A stretch of 40,294 nt of DNA from Bacteroidales bacterium (lineage in GTDB: Bacteria > Bacteroidota > Bacteroidia > Bacteroidales > ML635J-15). Location: assembly GCA_017645925.1 (NCBI GenBank), contig JAGCNN010000125.1, positions 1-40,294 of the forward strand. Direction: 5' to 3'. Below, piece by piece: positions 14,928-22,734 of this stretch. The position numbers and the translations under genes are program-made. Below the pieces are notes generated by a model. It saw only the letters and a list, made by a program, of their open reading frames with translations, had not been told where the DNA came from and searched no databases. The stretch's first letter is position 1; each line of letters begins with the position of its first letter.

Positions 14928-16523
14928 ATGAAGAAAATTTTACTTTTTGTTGTGTCTGTACTAGTAGCGGCAACAATGTTTGCACAAGGTGCAGTAAAGA
15001 GTGAGCTTCAGTGCATGGATCAGAATGCTCGTTTGGAAAAAGGAACCCGAGATGCTGCAGAATGGGGTACATTTACCAATTTTACAGCTACCGACATGAA
15101 TGGTGTTTCTCACAACATCCAGAGCTACTTGGACCAGGGTAAATATGTTGTGATTGACTTTTTCTGCGCATGGTGCGGTCCGTGCTGGTCGTATCATCAG
15201 AGTGGCATTCTAGAGAATTTACATAATACATACGGTCCTGCAGGAAGTGATGAATTTGTAGTGCTTATGGTTGAATGTGAAACATCTAATACTGCTGCAC
15301 AAATAACGGGAACATCAACAAATAACAGTTATAGCGGAGCATCTCAGGGCGATTTTACCGATGGCGGAGAAAATCCAGTTCCGATTATTGATGCAACATC
15401 AAATCTTGCATATAAGGTTTCATTATATGAAGGATATGTACCATCTATTTATCTGTTCTGCCCATCGGGATATGTTCACGATGTTTATGACAACAGCTTG
15501 GCTTCGGCATCTGCTATATACAACTTTGCAACTTCAAGTTGCCCAACAGCATCTTCTGACCCGATGGTACAAATTAATGCACCGGAAGTTGTTCAACTCA
15601 ATCAGTCCGCTCGTTTTACATCGACGGTTGTAAGTGTTGGCGATGTTACCTACGAATGGACTTTTGAAGGAGCAACTCCAGAAACAGCAACAACCGCTAT
15701 AGTAAGTAATGTTGTATGGGATGAAGTTGGCATTCATAATGTGACACTTGCTGTTACAAATGCAAACGGAACTTCTACTGCAAGCACTACTGTAAATGTT
15801 GTGGACTGCGCATCAGGTATTTCTGATTTCCCATTTGTAATGGACTTTGAAACTGGCATAGGTTGCTGGACATATTCAAGCAGAAACACTGCAAATCAAG
15901 ACGAATTAGGTATTTATGAATATAGCGATGGAATGAATGGATTCCGTTTCAGTAGCTATTCTCAGGCAAGCAATTATAATCAATATTTGGTTTCTCCAAT
16001 ATTGAATCATACTGGAGAATTAGACCTTTCATTCAGATACAAATTAAAATCTACCAGTTATTCTGAAAGATTTAAAATATTGTATTCGACAACAAGCAGC
16101 ACCCTTTCAAGTTTTACCGAAATATCAGGAACACAAACTGATGTAACATCAGCATCTTTCCAGACATTTACCTGTACAGTTCCAGCTGATGCAAAATATT
16201 TTGCAGTAAATTATTGTCCTACAGCTGATAAGTGGTGGTTGATTATTGATGATATAAGAGTTGAAGCTAATAACGAAGATCCTACTTCAATTGAGGGCGC
16301 TTTCGCTAATGATATCAACATCTTCCCGAACCCAACTACAGGTATCGTTAACATCGAAGCTGAAGGTTTGAACAAGGTTGTTGTTTATGATGTAACTGGC
16401 CGTATGATGATGTCGGTTGCTAACGAAAGCACAATTGACATTTCAAATCTTGAAGCTGGCGTTTACTTCTTCTCAGTTGAAACTGCAAATGGTTCGGCAA
16501 TGAAGAAGCTTGTTAAGGAATAG
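14928..16523 (+). CDS. Secreted thioredoxin-like protein with PKD, jelly-roll and T9SS type A sorting domains
   Basis: 531 residues. Signal peptide about 1-19 (ATMFAQ). Thioredoxin-like domain about 45-205 with the active-site pair C83-G-P-C86 in AWCGPCW, so a redox-active fold is kept. PKD-like domain about 215-290 (TYEWTFEGATPE, GIHNVTLAVTNANGTS). Then a cleaved-adhesin / choice-of-anchor-J type jelly roll about 300-450 (FPFVMDFETGIGCW, WWLIIDDIRV). The C-terminus from about 462 is a type IX secretion sorting domain: INIFPNPTTGIVNIE, VYDVTGRMM, ISNLEAGVYFFSV, KKLVKE. It should cross the inner membrane by Sec and the outer membrane by T9SS, then stay at the surface or be released. Own promoter and terminator. 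Confidence 0.88.
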   Translation: MKKILLFVVSVLVAATMFAQGAVKSELQCMDQNARLEKGTRDAAEWGTFTNFTATDMNGVSHNIQSYLDQGKYVVIDFFCAWCGPCWSYHQSGILENLHNTYGPAGSDEFVVLMVECETSNTAAQITGTSTNNSYSGASQGDFTDGGENPVPIIDATSNLAYKVSLYEGYVPSIYLFCPSGYVHDVYDNSLASASAIYNFATSSCPTASSDPMVQINAPEVVQLNQSARFTSTVVSVGDVTYEWTFEGATPETATTAIVSNVVWDEVGIHNVTLAVTNANGTSTASTTVNVVDCASGISDFPFVMDFETGIGCWTYSSRNTANQDELGIYEYSDGMNGFRFSSYSQASNYNQYLVSPILNHTGELDLSFRYKLKSTSYSERFKILYSTTSSTLSSFTEISGTQTDVTSASFQTFTCTVPADAKYFAVNYCPTADKWWLIIDDIRVEANNEDPTSIEGAFANDINIFPNPTTGIVNIEAEGLNKVVVYDVTGRMMMSVANESTIDISNLEAGVYFFSVETANGSAMKKLVKE

Positions 16524-16548
16524 ATTAATTTCCCATATTTATTATTTT

Positions 16549-16578
16549 AGGTCGTGGCTCATGCTGCGACCTTTTTTT
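16549..16578 (+). terminator. Intrinsic terminator after the 14928 gene
   Basis: AGGTCG (16549-16554) pairs with CGACCT (16567-16572), 12-nt loop, T-run to 16578. Confidence 0.85.
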
Positions 16579-16677
16579 GTGTGATACACTATAACAATTG
16601 TAAGTCAAGTATGCCGCTACGTAAAAGCAAACAAGCAAGATAATGCCCGTTGGGAATCTTTAGATACCGATAATTAT

Positions 16678-16956
16678 TTATTCAATAGTAACGATTAATC
16701 CGTTCTTGATTAGGGCGTCCTTGAGTTCCTTAAGGAACTTGTATTCGCCTTTTTTTATGTCGCATCTACCTTTGTAGTTGGCGATGTATGCGCATTGTTC
16801 GGCCTGTATTACATCGTGGTTGCAAATGTCAACAAGACAAGAAATTACATGGTCGAAAGTATTCTTGCTATCGTTGTACAATATCAGGCTGTTGTATTTC
16901 GAGGTTTTTAAATCTTCCTTAGCCTGTGGTTCTATTATGTTGTTGCTTATTGACAT
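16678..16956 (-). CDS. clpS: ATP-dependent Clp protease adaptor ClpS
   Basis: 92 residues, cytoplasmic. ClpS presents N-degron substrates to the ClpAP/ClpCP protease. Visible features: the N-D pair of the pocket (N28-D29 in LYNDSKNTFDHV), the Bacteroidota-type helix EQCAYI, YKGRCDIKKGEY, and a C-terminal LKDALIKNGLIVTI strand. The His that contacts the substrate alpha-amino group (VHYKG in relatives) is replaced here: the text reads IANYKG, so Asn60 stands in its place, and the second Asp of NDD is Ser30. The binding pocket is thus partly altered. Single gene on the minus strand with a good promoter at 16994-16965; convergent with the 14928 gene. Confidence 0.9.
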   Translation of the reverse strand: MSISNNIIEPQAKEDLKTSKYNSLILYNDSKNTFDHVISCLVDICNHDVIQAEQCAYIANYKGRCDIKKGEYKFLKELKDALIKNGLIVTIE

Positions 16957-16964
16957 ATCGGGCG

Positions 16965-16994
16965 CAAATATATAGCATTATTGTGAGATGACAA
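16965..16994 (-). promoter_or_regulatory. Promoter for clpS
   Basis: On the minus strand TTG (16994-16992), 19 nt, TATATTTG (16972-16965), 8 nt before the ATG at 16956. The transcript would have a very short leader. Confidence 0.65.
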
Positions 16995-17155
16995 TATCCT
17001 GTATGCATTTTGTTGTTTTTTCGCTGTATAAATGGTGCTTTTGCTGTTCTTTGTTGGGTATGTTTGTTATCTATAAATACTAAATAGTCATTTTTCTATG
17101 CGTAATGTTTTGAAAATTAAATGGTTCACTATGTGATAAAAAAACGGGAAATAAA

Positions 17156-17186
17156 TTTGCCGAGAAATTAAATTGTAGTACTTTTG
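17156..17186 (+). promoter_or_regulatory. Promoter for the tRNA-Ser genes
   Basis: TTTG at 17156-17159, exactly 19 nt, TACTTTTG at 17179-17186; the first tRNA begins 9 nt downstream. Confidence 0.8.
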
Positions 17187-17194
17187 CAGCGCTC

Positions 17195-17284
17195 GGAGAA
17201 ATGGCAGAGTGGTCGAATGCGGCGGTCTTGAAAACCGTTGAACTCGCGAGGGTTCCGGGGGTTCGAATCCCTCTTTCTCCGCCA
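17195..17284 (+). tRNA. tRNA-Ser (anticodon TGA)
   Basis: 90 nt including an encoded CCA (17282-17284). Acceptor arms GGAGAAA and TTTCTCC, anticodon loop CTTGAAA within the stem CGGT...ACCG, long variable arm as in class II tRNAs, and T arm with GGTTCGAATCC. A36-A37-A38 follow the pattern recognised by MiaA, whose gene is about 300 nt away. Confidence 0.95.
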
Positions 17285-17322
17285 CAGCGGAGCATACTGA
17301 CAAATTTTGTCTGACCTCGCAA

Positions 17323-17409
17323 GGAGAGATGCCAGAGTGGTCGAATGGGGCGGTCTCGAAAACCGTTGTACTCTTTCGAGTACCGGGGGTTCGAATCCCT
17401 TTCTCTCCG
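17323..17409 (+). tRNA. tRNA-Ser (anticodon CGA)
   Basis: 87 nt to the discriminator G. Acceptor arms GGAGAGA and TCTCTCC, anticodon loop CTCGAAA, variable arm GTACTCTTTCGAGTAC, T arm GGTTCGAATCC. The 3' CCA is not encoded (CAAA follows), unlike its neighbour. It lies 38 nt after the first tRNA and is presumably co-transcribed. Confidence 0.95.
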
Positions 17410-17412
17410 CAA

Positions 17413-17442
17413 AAAATAGCGAAGCTTTGCTTCGTTATTTTT
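17413..17442 (+). terminator. Intrinsic terminator after the tRNA-Ser pair
   Basis: AATAGCGAAGC and GCTTCGTTATT pair around TTT, one G-T wobble, and a T-run follows. It begins within 5 nt of the tRNA end. Confidence 0.85.
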
Positions 17443-17497
17443 GTTTTCTGAAAATTCTTGAATGCTTGCATTCTAAAGAATTTGCAGAAAACAAAAA
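17438..17497. repeat. 60-nt long hairpin
   Basis: Perfect 13-nt arms TTTTTGTTTTCTG (17438-17450) and CAGAAAACAAAAA (17485-17497), continued by AAATTCTT/AAGAATTT and GAATGC/GCATTC around a TT loop, interrupted only by a 1-1 mismatch and a 2-nt bulge. It overlaps the T-run of the preceding terminator. Confidence 0.8.
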
Positions 17498-17499
17498 TG

Positions 17500-17530
17500 G
17501 AAAACGCAGCGTAGCAAGTTTTCTTTTTTT
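17500..17530 (+). terminator. Second terminator-like hairpin behind the tRNAs
   Basis: GAAAAC (17500-17505) and GTTTTC (17518-17523) with a 12-nt loop and seven T after it. miaA converges from the other side and its 3' end is about 50 nt away. Confidence 0.55.
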
Positions 17531-17581
17531 GCAAGGATGCCCGCGGTAGCGGTGGAAACTATAATCCCTTTCATTTGGAAT

Positions 17582-18502
17582 TTAATATTCCATCAATTCT
17601 AATATTTTCCCAACCTTTTCCTCCATACCCATGTTGCCGTCAAGCCAATGGATTTCAATGCCATCTCGTTCCATCTTGCGGAACCAAGTCATCTGGCGTT
17701 TTGCAAAGCGATGAATGGAAGTGTTTAATTGCACAAACATTTCATCGTAGCTTATTTTGCCTTGCAGGTACCAAGCCAAGTACTTGTATTCCAGTCCGTA
17801 GTATTCTAAGCTTTCGTAAGAAATTCCCTGCTTAACGAGTTCCTCAACCTCTTCTACCATTCCGTTTTCAAGACGTTGTTTCAGTCGGGCAGTAATGCGT
17901 TGGCGACGTTGCTCGCGGTCGAAGATAATGCCTATGTTTAGCGAGTTGAGATTGCGGTTGCTGGTCGTGCTGAGTGGATTGCGTTTGGTGTACTCGGCAA
18001 TCTCAATTGCTCTGATTGCACGTTTGGCTGTGTCGTAGTCGCTGTTGTTGTTCAGAGGTTTGTAGGTGCGTAGAATGATTTCGAGTTCCTCTATTGTTTT
18101 GTTCTCCAGTGACTTGCGTAAATTCTTGTCTTCTGGGACATTGGGCAGGTTATAGTTTTTCAGTACAGATTCTATGTAAAGTCCTGTCCCACCGCACAAT
18201 ACAGGAATAATTCCGCGTGAGCGTATGTCATCGTAGGCTTTGAAAAAGTCGCTTTGGTACTCAAAGACATTGTATTTTTCGCCAGCATCAAGTATGTCGA
18301 TGAGGTGGTAGGGGATGGGGTGCCCGTCAATTGTGTATTCGTCGAGGTCTTTGCCGGTTCCGATGTCCATTCCGCGATAAACCTGACGGCTGTCGGCGCT
18401 GATGATTTCAGTTCCGAGTGCTTTCGCAAGGTGTACGGCAACACCAGTTTTCCCGCCTGCCGTTGCGCCCATTATGCTGATGAGGTTGTATTTAGTTTCC
18501 AC
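17582..18502 (-). CDS. miaA: tRNA dimethylallyltransferase MiaA
   Basis: 306 residues, cytoplasmic. It transfers a dimethylallyl group to A37 of tRNAs that read UNN codons, including the two tRNA-Ser encoded next door. P-loop G12-A-T-A-G-G-K18-T, then SADSRQVYRGMDIGTGK (residues 35-51, substrate and DMAPP site), CGGTGLYIES, and the tRNA-binding C-terminal part with RFAKRQMTWFRK. The P-loop has GGK where most relatives have SGK. Convergent with the tRNA genes; the leader upstream (about 18503-18560) has only a weak -7 match. Length is normal. Confidence 0.95.
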   Translation of the reverse strand: METKYNLISIMGATAGGKTGVAVHLAKALGTEIISADSRQVYRGMDIGTGKDLDEYTIDGHPIPYHLIDILDAGEKYNVFEYQSDFFKAYDDIRSRGIIPVLCGGTGLYIESVLKNYNLPNVPEDKNLRKSLENKTIEELEIILRTYKPLNNNSDYDTAKRAIRAIEIAEYTKRNPLSTTSNRNLNSLNIGIIFDREQRRQRITARLKQRLENGMVEEVEELVKQGISYESLEYYGLEYKYLAWYLQGKISYDEMFVQLNTSIHRFAKRQMTWFRKMERDGIEIHWLDGNMGMEEKVGKILELMEY

Positions 18503-18697
18503 GCGCTGAATTTTTGCGCAAGATAATGCTTTTTTGCGAGGGTAGAAAATTGTCGCTAAATTTTAAAAATTGAGTTGGCGATTCAACACTATTGGGGGGA
18601 TTTGTACATTGAAAAAATGACAAATTTTTGTACCTATTTTGCTCTAAAAATTGCAAAAATAGCATTTTGTTTATAATTAGCATGTTACAAGCGTTTG

Positions 18698-19065
18698 TTA
18701 CAAGTTTTACTAGGTTTTAAAGGCTTGAATTTACAAGTTTTACTACCTTTTTTCGGTGCAAATTTACAAGTTTTACTTGTGCCTTTTGTTTGGCAGAGTG
18801 TCATTGCGTTTTAGATTGTCGGCAAGTGCAAATACTGCATATTGTGGAATGGTAAGTATGTCGCGTTCCGAATTGTAACCAAAGTTGTTTAGTCCTTTCG
18901 GATTTGCAATCCGAAAGTCTTGAATATAAGCATTTGCAATGCGCAGAAAGAGTGGATTAAAAATCCTTATATTCACGTTGTCTGGATTACAAATCCAGAC
19001 AACATTGAGGCTCGTATTTACAAGTTTTACTAGGTTTTTCAAAGGAAAATTTACAAGTTTTGCTA
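18698..19065. repeat. Gene-free island with five TTTACAAGTTTTACTA repeats and four palindromes
   Basis: Copies of a ~16-nt motif at 18698-18714, 18730-18745, 18763-18777, 19017-19034 and 19050-19065. Between the two groups lie four hairpins of one design, GGATT or GCATT, 3 nt, then its complement: 18895-18917 (CTTTCGGATT/AATCCGAAAG), 18930-18942, 18954-18966, and 18977-19003 (12-bp arms around ACA). A minus-strand frame (18773-19042, TTG start) crosses the whole island but has no recognisable domain. The rest of the 784-nt gap between miaA and the 19287 gene is AT-rich and holds no gene I can support. Confidence 0.75.
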
Positions 19066-19214
19066 AATTGTAAATTATTGATAATGAATATTATAACCTA
19101 AAATTTTAACAAAAATACCTCAATTTTAACATTTTGTTAAGTTGTGTTTTGCGCAGAAAACTTTTTGAAGGTGATTTTTGTATGCAGAATTGGCTTCTCT
19201 CAGAAAAAATTAAA

Positions 19215-19245
19215 ATTGTAAATCGGTAATATTTTTTTACTTTTG
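19215..19245 (+). promoter_or_regulatory. Promoter for the 19287 gene
   Basis: ATTG at 19215-19218, 19 nt, TACTTTTG at 19238-19245, 41 nt before the ATG. Confidence 0.7.
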
Positions 19246-19286
19246 CATTAGTTTTAAAAAAATCGGATAAACGTAAAATTTCATAG

Positions 19287-19913
19287 ATGAAGAAACCTAG
19301 ATTTTTGATTTTTGCTGTCATTACCTTGGCAGGAATGCTGGCGATAAGCGGATTTTCCAACGATGCTTTCGGGCAGTCGGGAACTTTGAACGGACACGAG
19401 TACGTTGATTTGGGTCTGCCAAGCGGCACAAAGTGGGCAACCTGTAACGTAGGCGCAACTAGCCCAAAGGAATATGGAGATTATTTTGCATGGGGAGAAA
19501 CCAAACCTAAAAATACATACACGGAAGAAACCTATATGTATTTTTCAGACCCGGCGACCTTGCCTTCGAGTGCCGATGCAGCTACTGCAAACTGGGGTGC
19601 TGGCTGGAGAATGCCGACGAAAGTTGAGTGGGAAGAATTGAAGAGTAAATGTAAATGGACGTGGATGTCCAATGGTTATAAGGTAGTAGGACCTAATGGA
19701 AATGGTGTCTTCCTGCCCGCTGCTGGCATTCACCCCGGCAGAGAACTCACCTATACCGCTATCATCGGCAATTACTGGTCGTCATCGCTCTACGCGGACA
19801 ACTCGGGCAGCGCGTGTAGCCTTTACTTCTATTCGGGCATTTACGACATGTTTAACTACAATCGTTACTACGGACTTTCCGTACGACCCGTGTGCAATTC
19901 GGTCCTGAAATAG
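19287..19913 (+). CDS. Secreted FISUMP-like protein, paralog 5; putative target of a diversity-generating retroelement
   Basis: 208 residues. Signal peptide with AGMLAISGF where the paralogs have LAISGC: the lipobox Cys is Phe, so the protein is probably cleaved near FGQ/S and exported without lipid. The mature part follows paralog 1: YVDLGLPSGTKWATCNVGA, GDYFAWGETKPK, WRMPTKVEWEEL, WMSNGYKVVGPNGN, FLPAAG. From about residue 140 the codons change to C- or T-ending, GC-rich ones with Tyr, Ser, Gly, Asp and Asn in alternation (YWSSSLYADNSGS, YFYSGIYDM, NYNRYYGLSVRPV). This is the look of a diversified C-type-lectin-fold variable region. No reverse transcriptase is in the window. Predicted variable surface or secreted binder. 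Confidence 0.78.
   Translation: MKKPRFLIFAVITLAGMLAISGFSNDAFGQSGTLNGHEYVDLGLPSGTKWATCNVGATSPKEYGDYFAWGETKPKNTYTEETYMYFSDPATLPSSADAATANWGAGWRMPTKVEWEELKSKCKWTWMSNGYKVVGPNGNGVFLPAAGIHPGRELTYTAIIGNYWSSSLYADNSGSACSLYFYSGIYDMFNYNRYYGLSVRPVCNSVLK
19711..19892 (+). other. Putative DGR variable region (VR)
   Basis: The last part of the 19287 gene, from the FLPAAG codons to SVRPV. Successive codons such as CTC TAC GCG GAC AAC, GGC AGC, TAC TTC TAT, ATT TAC GAC, AAC TAC AAT and TAC TAC fit AAC/AAT template codons changed at their A positions, and the segment ends in a GC-rich constant stretch GGACTTTCCGTACGACCC, where retroelement homing usually begins. The corresponding segments of the other four paralogs use ordinary AT-rich codons. 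The template repeat itself is not in the window. Confidence 0.55.
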
Positions 19914-20009
19914 GTCTATTGTCTGCCACAAGAGAAATATCTAGAAACAGAGCCAAGTATGGCTTTTTATGTTCAACAATACCGCGTTAAAATCTTTGGC
20001 TGCAACTTG

Positions 20010-20040
20010 TTGGTAGGGCAGGGCTTTGTCTGTAATTTTG
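20010..20040 (+). promoter_or_regulatory. Promoter for the amidase gene
   Basis: TTG at 20010-20012, 20 nt, TAATTTTG at 20033-20040; the chosen ATG is at 20047, so the leader is almost absent. Confidence 0.5.
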
Positions 20041-20046
20041 CAGACA

Positions 20047-21141
20047 ATGAAAATGAGACTTATATTTCTGCTTTTATGCCTTTGCGTAGTGTCGGTATTG
20101 TCGGCGCAAAGCGATTCGGTGCGCACGGTAGTCGCCAAGCAAGGAGATGGAATCTACAAGATTCTCCGCGAAAACGGCTACGAGGCAAAAGATTACTACC
20201 ATAAGTTTTTGGAAATCAATAAGGACAAAATCCAACTCGAAGACCAGTTGATTCTTGGTGAAACCTATCTTTTGCCCGAAAAGCACGATACCATAAAGCC
20301 TGAACATATTGTCGTTATTGATACCGTTCCAGCGTTGTGCGTAAAGCCCGATTCTACGGCGGTTTCCGATTCTGTTCCAGTTTGCATTCCAGCGCCAAGC
20401 CAAGAAAAAATGCCTCAGGCGAAGATGGATTTGCGCATTGCAGACACGATTAAAGGTACAGCTCTCAAAGGTGCAATTTTCTATCTCATTGCAGGTCACG
20501 GCGGTCCCGACCCAGGTGCGACTTCATACGTCGATGGCGTGATGATTTCGGAAGATGAATATGCCTACGATATTACTTTGAGGCTTGCAAGGTGCATTGA
20601 GGAACAGTCCGGTAAGGTGTATATGATTATTGACGACCCCGACGATGGTATTCGCAGTGGCAAAATCCTGAAAATAGACTACGACGAGTACTATTATCCA
20701 GGATTGGGAATTAGTCGCGACAAAACTCAGAGGCTTGTCGAACGTGCCGATGCCGTGAATAAACTCTATTATGAGAATAAAACTACTGAGTATCAGCGAG
20801 TTGTGGAGATTCATCTTGATTCGCGAGCCAGTAGTCAGCGTGTTGATGCTTTTTTCTATTATTGTCACGGTAGCAGCAAGGGTAAGGCTCTTGCCGAGCG
20901 AATGTACAATGTTTTCCGTGATAAATATGCAAAGTTTCAGCCGAACAGAGGCTATTATGGTACGGTTGAGGAACGGAATCTGTTGGTTATTAGACGAGTA
21001 ATTCCTCCTGCTGCGTTCATGGAGGCTGGCAATATCAACAATGAACGCGACCGCAAGCGTCTTCTGGATGCCAATAATCGTCAGGCGTTGGCAAACTGGT
21101 TGTTGGAGGCTTTGATACAGGACTACAAGCAGAACAAGTAG
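20047..21141 (+). CDS. N-acetylmuramoyl-L-alanine amidase with N-terminal LysM-like domain
   Basis: 364 residues from ATG 20047; an upstream in-frame start at 20026 lies within the promoter and is rejected. Signal peptide about 1-20 (LLLCLCVVSVLSAQ). A LysM-like module about 25-78 (GDGIYKILRENGY, FLEINKDKI, LGETYLLP) should bind peptidoglycan. A Pro/Ser-rich linker precedes an Amidase_3 domain: zinc ligand H151 in AGHGGPDPGA, the Glu in SEDEYAYDITL, His in VEIHLDS, and the catalytic Glu in FMEAGNINN. It hydrolyses the bond between N-acetylmuramic acid and L-Ala in the periplasm, in cell separation or wall turnover. Upstream 19914-20009 holds nothing recognisable. Confidence 0.88.
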   Translation: MKMRLIFLLLCLCVVSVLSAQSDSVRTVVAKQGDGIYKILRENGYEAKDYYHKFLEINKDKIQLEDQLILGETYLLPEKHDTIKPEHIVVIDTVPALCVKPDSTAVSDSVPVCIPAPSQEKMPQAKMDLRIADTIKGTALKGAIFYLIAGHGGPDPGATSYVDGVMISEDEYAYDITLRLARCIEEQSGKVYMIIDDPDDGIRSGKILKIDYDEYYYPGLGISRDKTQRLVERADAVNKLYYENKTTEYQRVVEIHLDSRASSQRVDAFFYYCHGSSKGKALAERMYNVFRDKYAKFQPNRGYYGTVEERNLLVIRRVIPPAAFMEAGNINNERDRKRLLDANNRQALANWLLEALIQDYKQNK

Positions 21142-21327
21142 TCTCGCTCGTTTTTTCCCCCACTTATCACAATTAACAATTTTATTGCAACTATTATGTT
21201 TCATATCGTTTTTAGTTGTTCATAAAAATTAAAGCAAAACGGCGGTCATGCCGCAAAAAAGCCGTAAGTTTGAAACTTGTTTTGTTCGGGGTGTTTTGCC
21301 ATCCGTACAAGTTTTAAAATATTGAAG

Positions 21328-22731
21328 ATGAAGATAAAATTTATTGGTGCAACTCGCGAAGTTACTGGTAGCAAGCATTTGATAATTACCAATTCGGGAA
21401 AGAAGATTCTTCTCGACTGTGGAATGTTTCAGGGAAAGGGAATGGAAACGGATGCTGCAAACAGGAATTTAGGCTTCGAACCATCGGAAATTGACTATGT
21501 ACTTGTGTCGCATGCCCATATCGACCATACAGGGCTTATACCTTATATTTATAAAAACGGCTTCAAGGGTAAGGTCATCTGTACGCCTGCAACCAAGGAC
21601 TTGTGTTCGATTATGCTTCCCGATTCGGGTTTCATTCAGGAACTTGATATTAAGTGGTACAACAAGAAGCTCTTCAAGCAGGGGCTTCCTCGTGTGAACC
21701 CAATCTATACGCATTCGGATGCAGAACAGTGCATGAAAATTTTTGTCGCTGTGCCTTACGAACAGGACTACAAGGTGGACGAAGGTATAACAGTGAGGTT
21801 TACCAACAGCGGTCACATGCTTGGCAGTGCGGTGGTTAACATAACCATCGAGGAAGACGGCAACGTAACACGAATAGCATATACAGGCGATGTGGGCCGT
21901 CCTCACAACCGAATAGTAAAGCCGCCAGTGCCATTTCCTCAGGCAGATATACTTATTACTGAGGCAACCTACGGCAACCGAATACATGAGCAGGACCGCG
22001 AAACCGAACTTGACCTCTACAATGTAATCAACAACACTTGCGTACAGCGTGGCGGTAAGCTCATAATTCCTTCGTTTAGTGTCGGTCGTACTCAGGAAAT
22101 TGTGTATATGCTCAATAATTTCTACAACGAAGGCATTCTTCCAAAAATCGACATTTATGTTGACAGTCCTCTCTCGGTTGATGCTACCGAAATTTTCAAG
22201 ATGCACAAGGAATGTTACAACGATGGCATCATTGAGACAATGAAGAATGATCCGCATCCTTTTTATTTTGACACATTGCATTATGTGAAAAGTGCAAACG
22301 AGTCGAAGGAACTGAATACCACCAAGAAGCCATGCATAATAATCTCGGCGTCGGGAATGGCTGAAGCCGGAAGAGTTAAGCATCATATTGCCAACAGCAT
22401 CGAGGATTCGCGCAACACAATAATGCTTGTAGGATACTGTGCACCGGAAACTCTTGGAGCAAGGATTCAGGAGAAAGGCCTGCATGAAATTTCAATATTT
22501 GGAAATATACATCCTCTGAACGCCGACATTGAGAAGATTGAATCGTTGAGTGGTCATGGCGACTACATTGAGATGGGAGATTTCATTTCGTGCCAGGCTC
22601 CCGAAAAGCTTCGTAACATATTCCTCGTTCACGGCGACTACGATGCGCAGAAGTTCTATCGCGAGTACCTTATGAGCAAGGGATATAGCAATATTCAGAT
22701 TCCAAAGTGCGGAGACGAATTTTACTATTAG
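21328..22731 (+). CDS. Metallo-beta-lactamase fold RNA hydrolase with beta-CASP domain
   Basis: 467 residues from ATG 21328 (MKIKFIGATREVTGSKH); the in-frame extension to 21277 has no family support. Motif 2 is HAHIDH, and the further zinc ligands are seen in SGHMLGSA and YTGDVG. The beta-CASP part has FSVGRTQEIVY, IISASGMAEAGRVKHH and SGHGDY, matching CPSF/RNase J-like hydrolases of the YSH1 group. Likely a cytoplasmic RNA endonuclease or exonuclease in RNA maturation or decay. Followed after 3 nt by the Fur-family gene, so the two are probably co-transcribed. The 186 nt upstream of it contain AT-rich sequence and a small GGCGG...CCGCC-like hairpin but no clear promoter. Confidence 0.9.
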   Translation: MKIKFIGATREVTGSKHLIITNSGKKILLDCGMFQGKGMETDAANRNLGFEPSEIDYVLVSHAHIDHTGLIPYIYKNGFKGKVICTPATKDLCSIMLPDSGFIQELDIKWYNKKLFKQGLPRVNPIYTHSDAEQCMKIFVAVPYEQDYKVDEGITVRFTNSGHMLGSAVVNITIEEDGNVTRIAYTGDVGRPHNRIVKPPVPFPQADILITEATYGNRIHEQDRETELDLYNVINNTCVQRGGKLIIPSFSVGRTQEIVYMLNNFYNEGILPKIDIYVDSPLSVDATEIFKMHKECYNDGIIETMKNDPHPFYFDTLHYVKSANESKELNTTKKPCIIISASGMAEAGRVKHHIANSIEDSRNTIMLVGYCAPETLGARIQEKGLHEISIFGNIHPLNADIEKIESLSGHGDYIEMGDFISCQAPEKLRNIFLVHGDYDAQKFYREYLMSKGYSNIQIPKCGDEFYY

Positions 22732-22734
22732 GAT

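Noticed and set aside
18773..19042. 89-residue minus-strand frame across the repeat island
   Set aside because: It needs a TTG start inside a repeat, and much of it is translated palindromes; no domain is recognised.
18503..19286. Reverse transcriptase or template repeat of a DGR near the 19287 gene
   Set aside because: No reverse transcriptase motif and no AAC-rich copy of the variable region was found in any frame of the window.
21277..21327. Longer N-terminus for the beta-CASP protein
   Set aside because: The extra residues are unlike the family, and MKIKFIGATREVTGS is a normal start.
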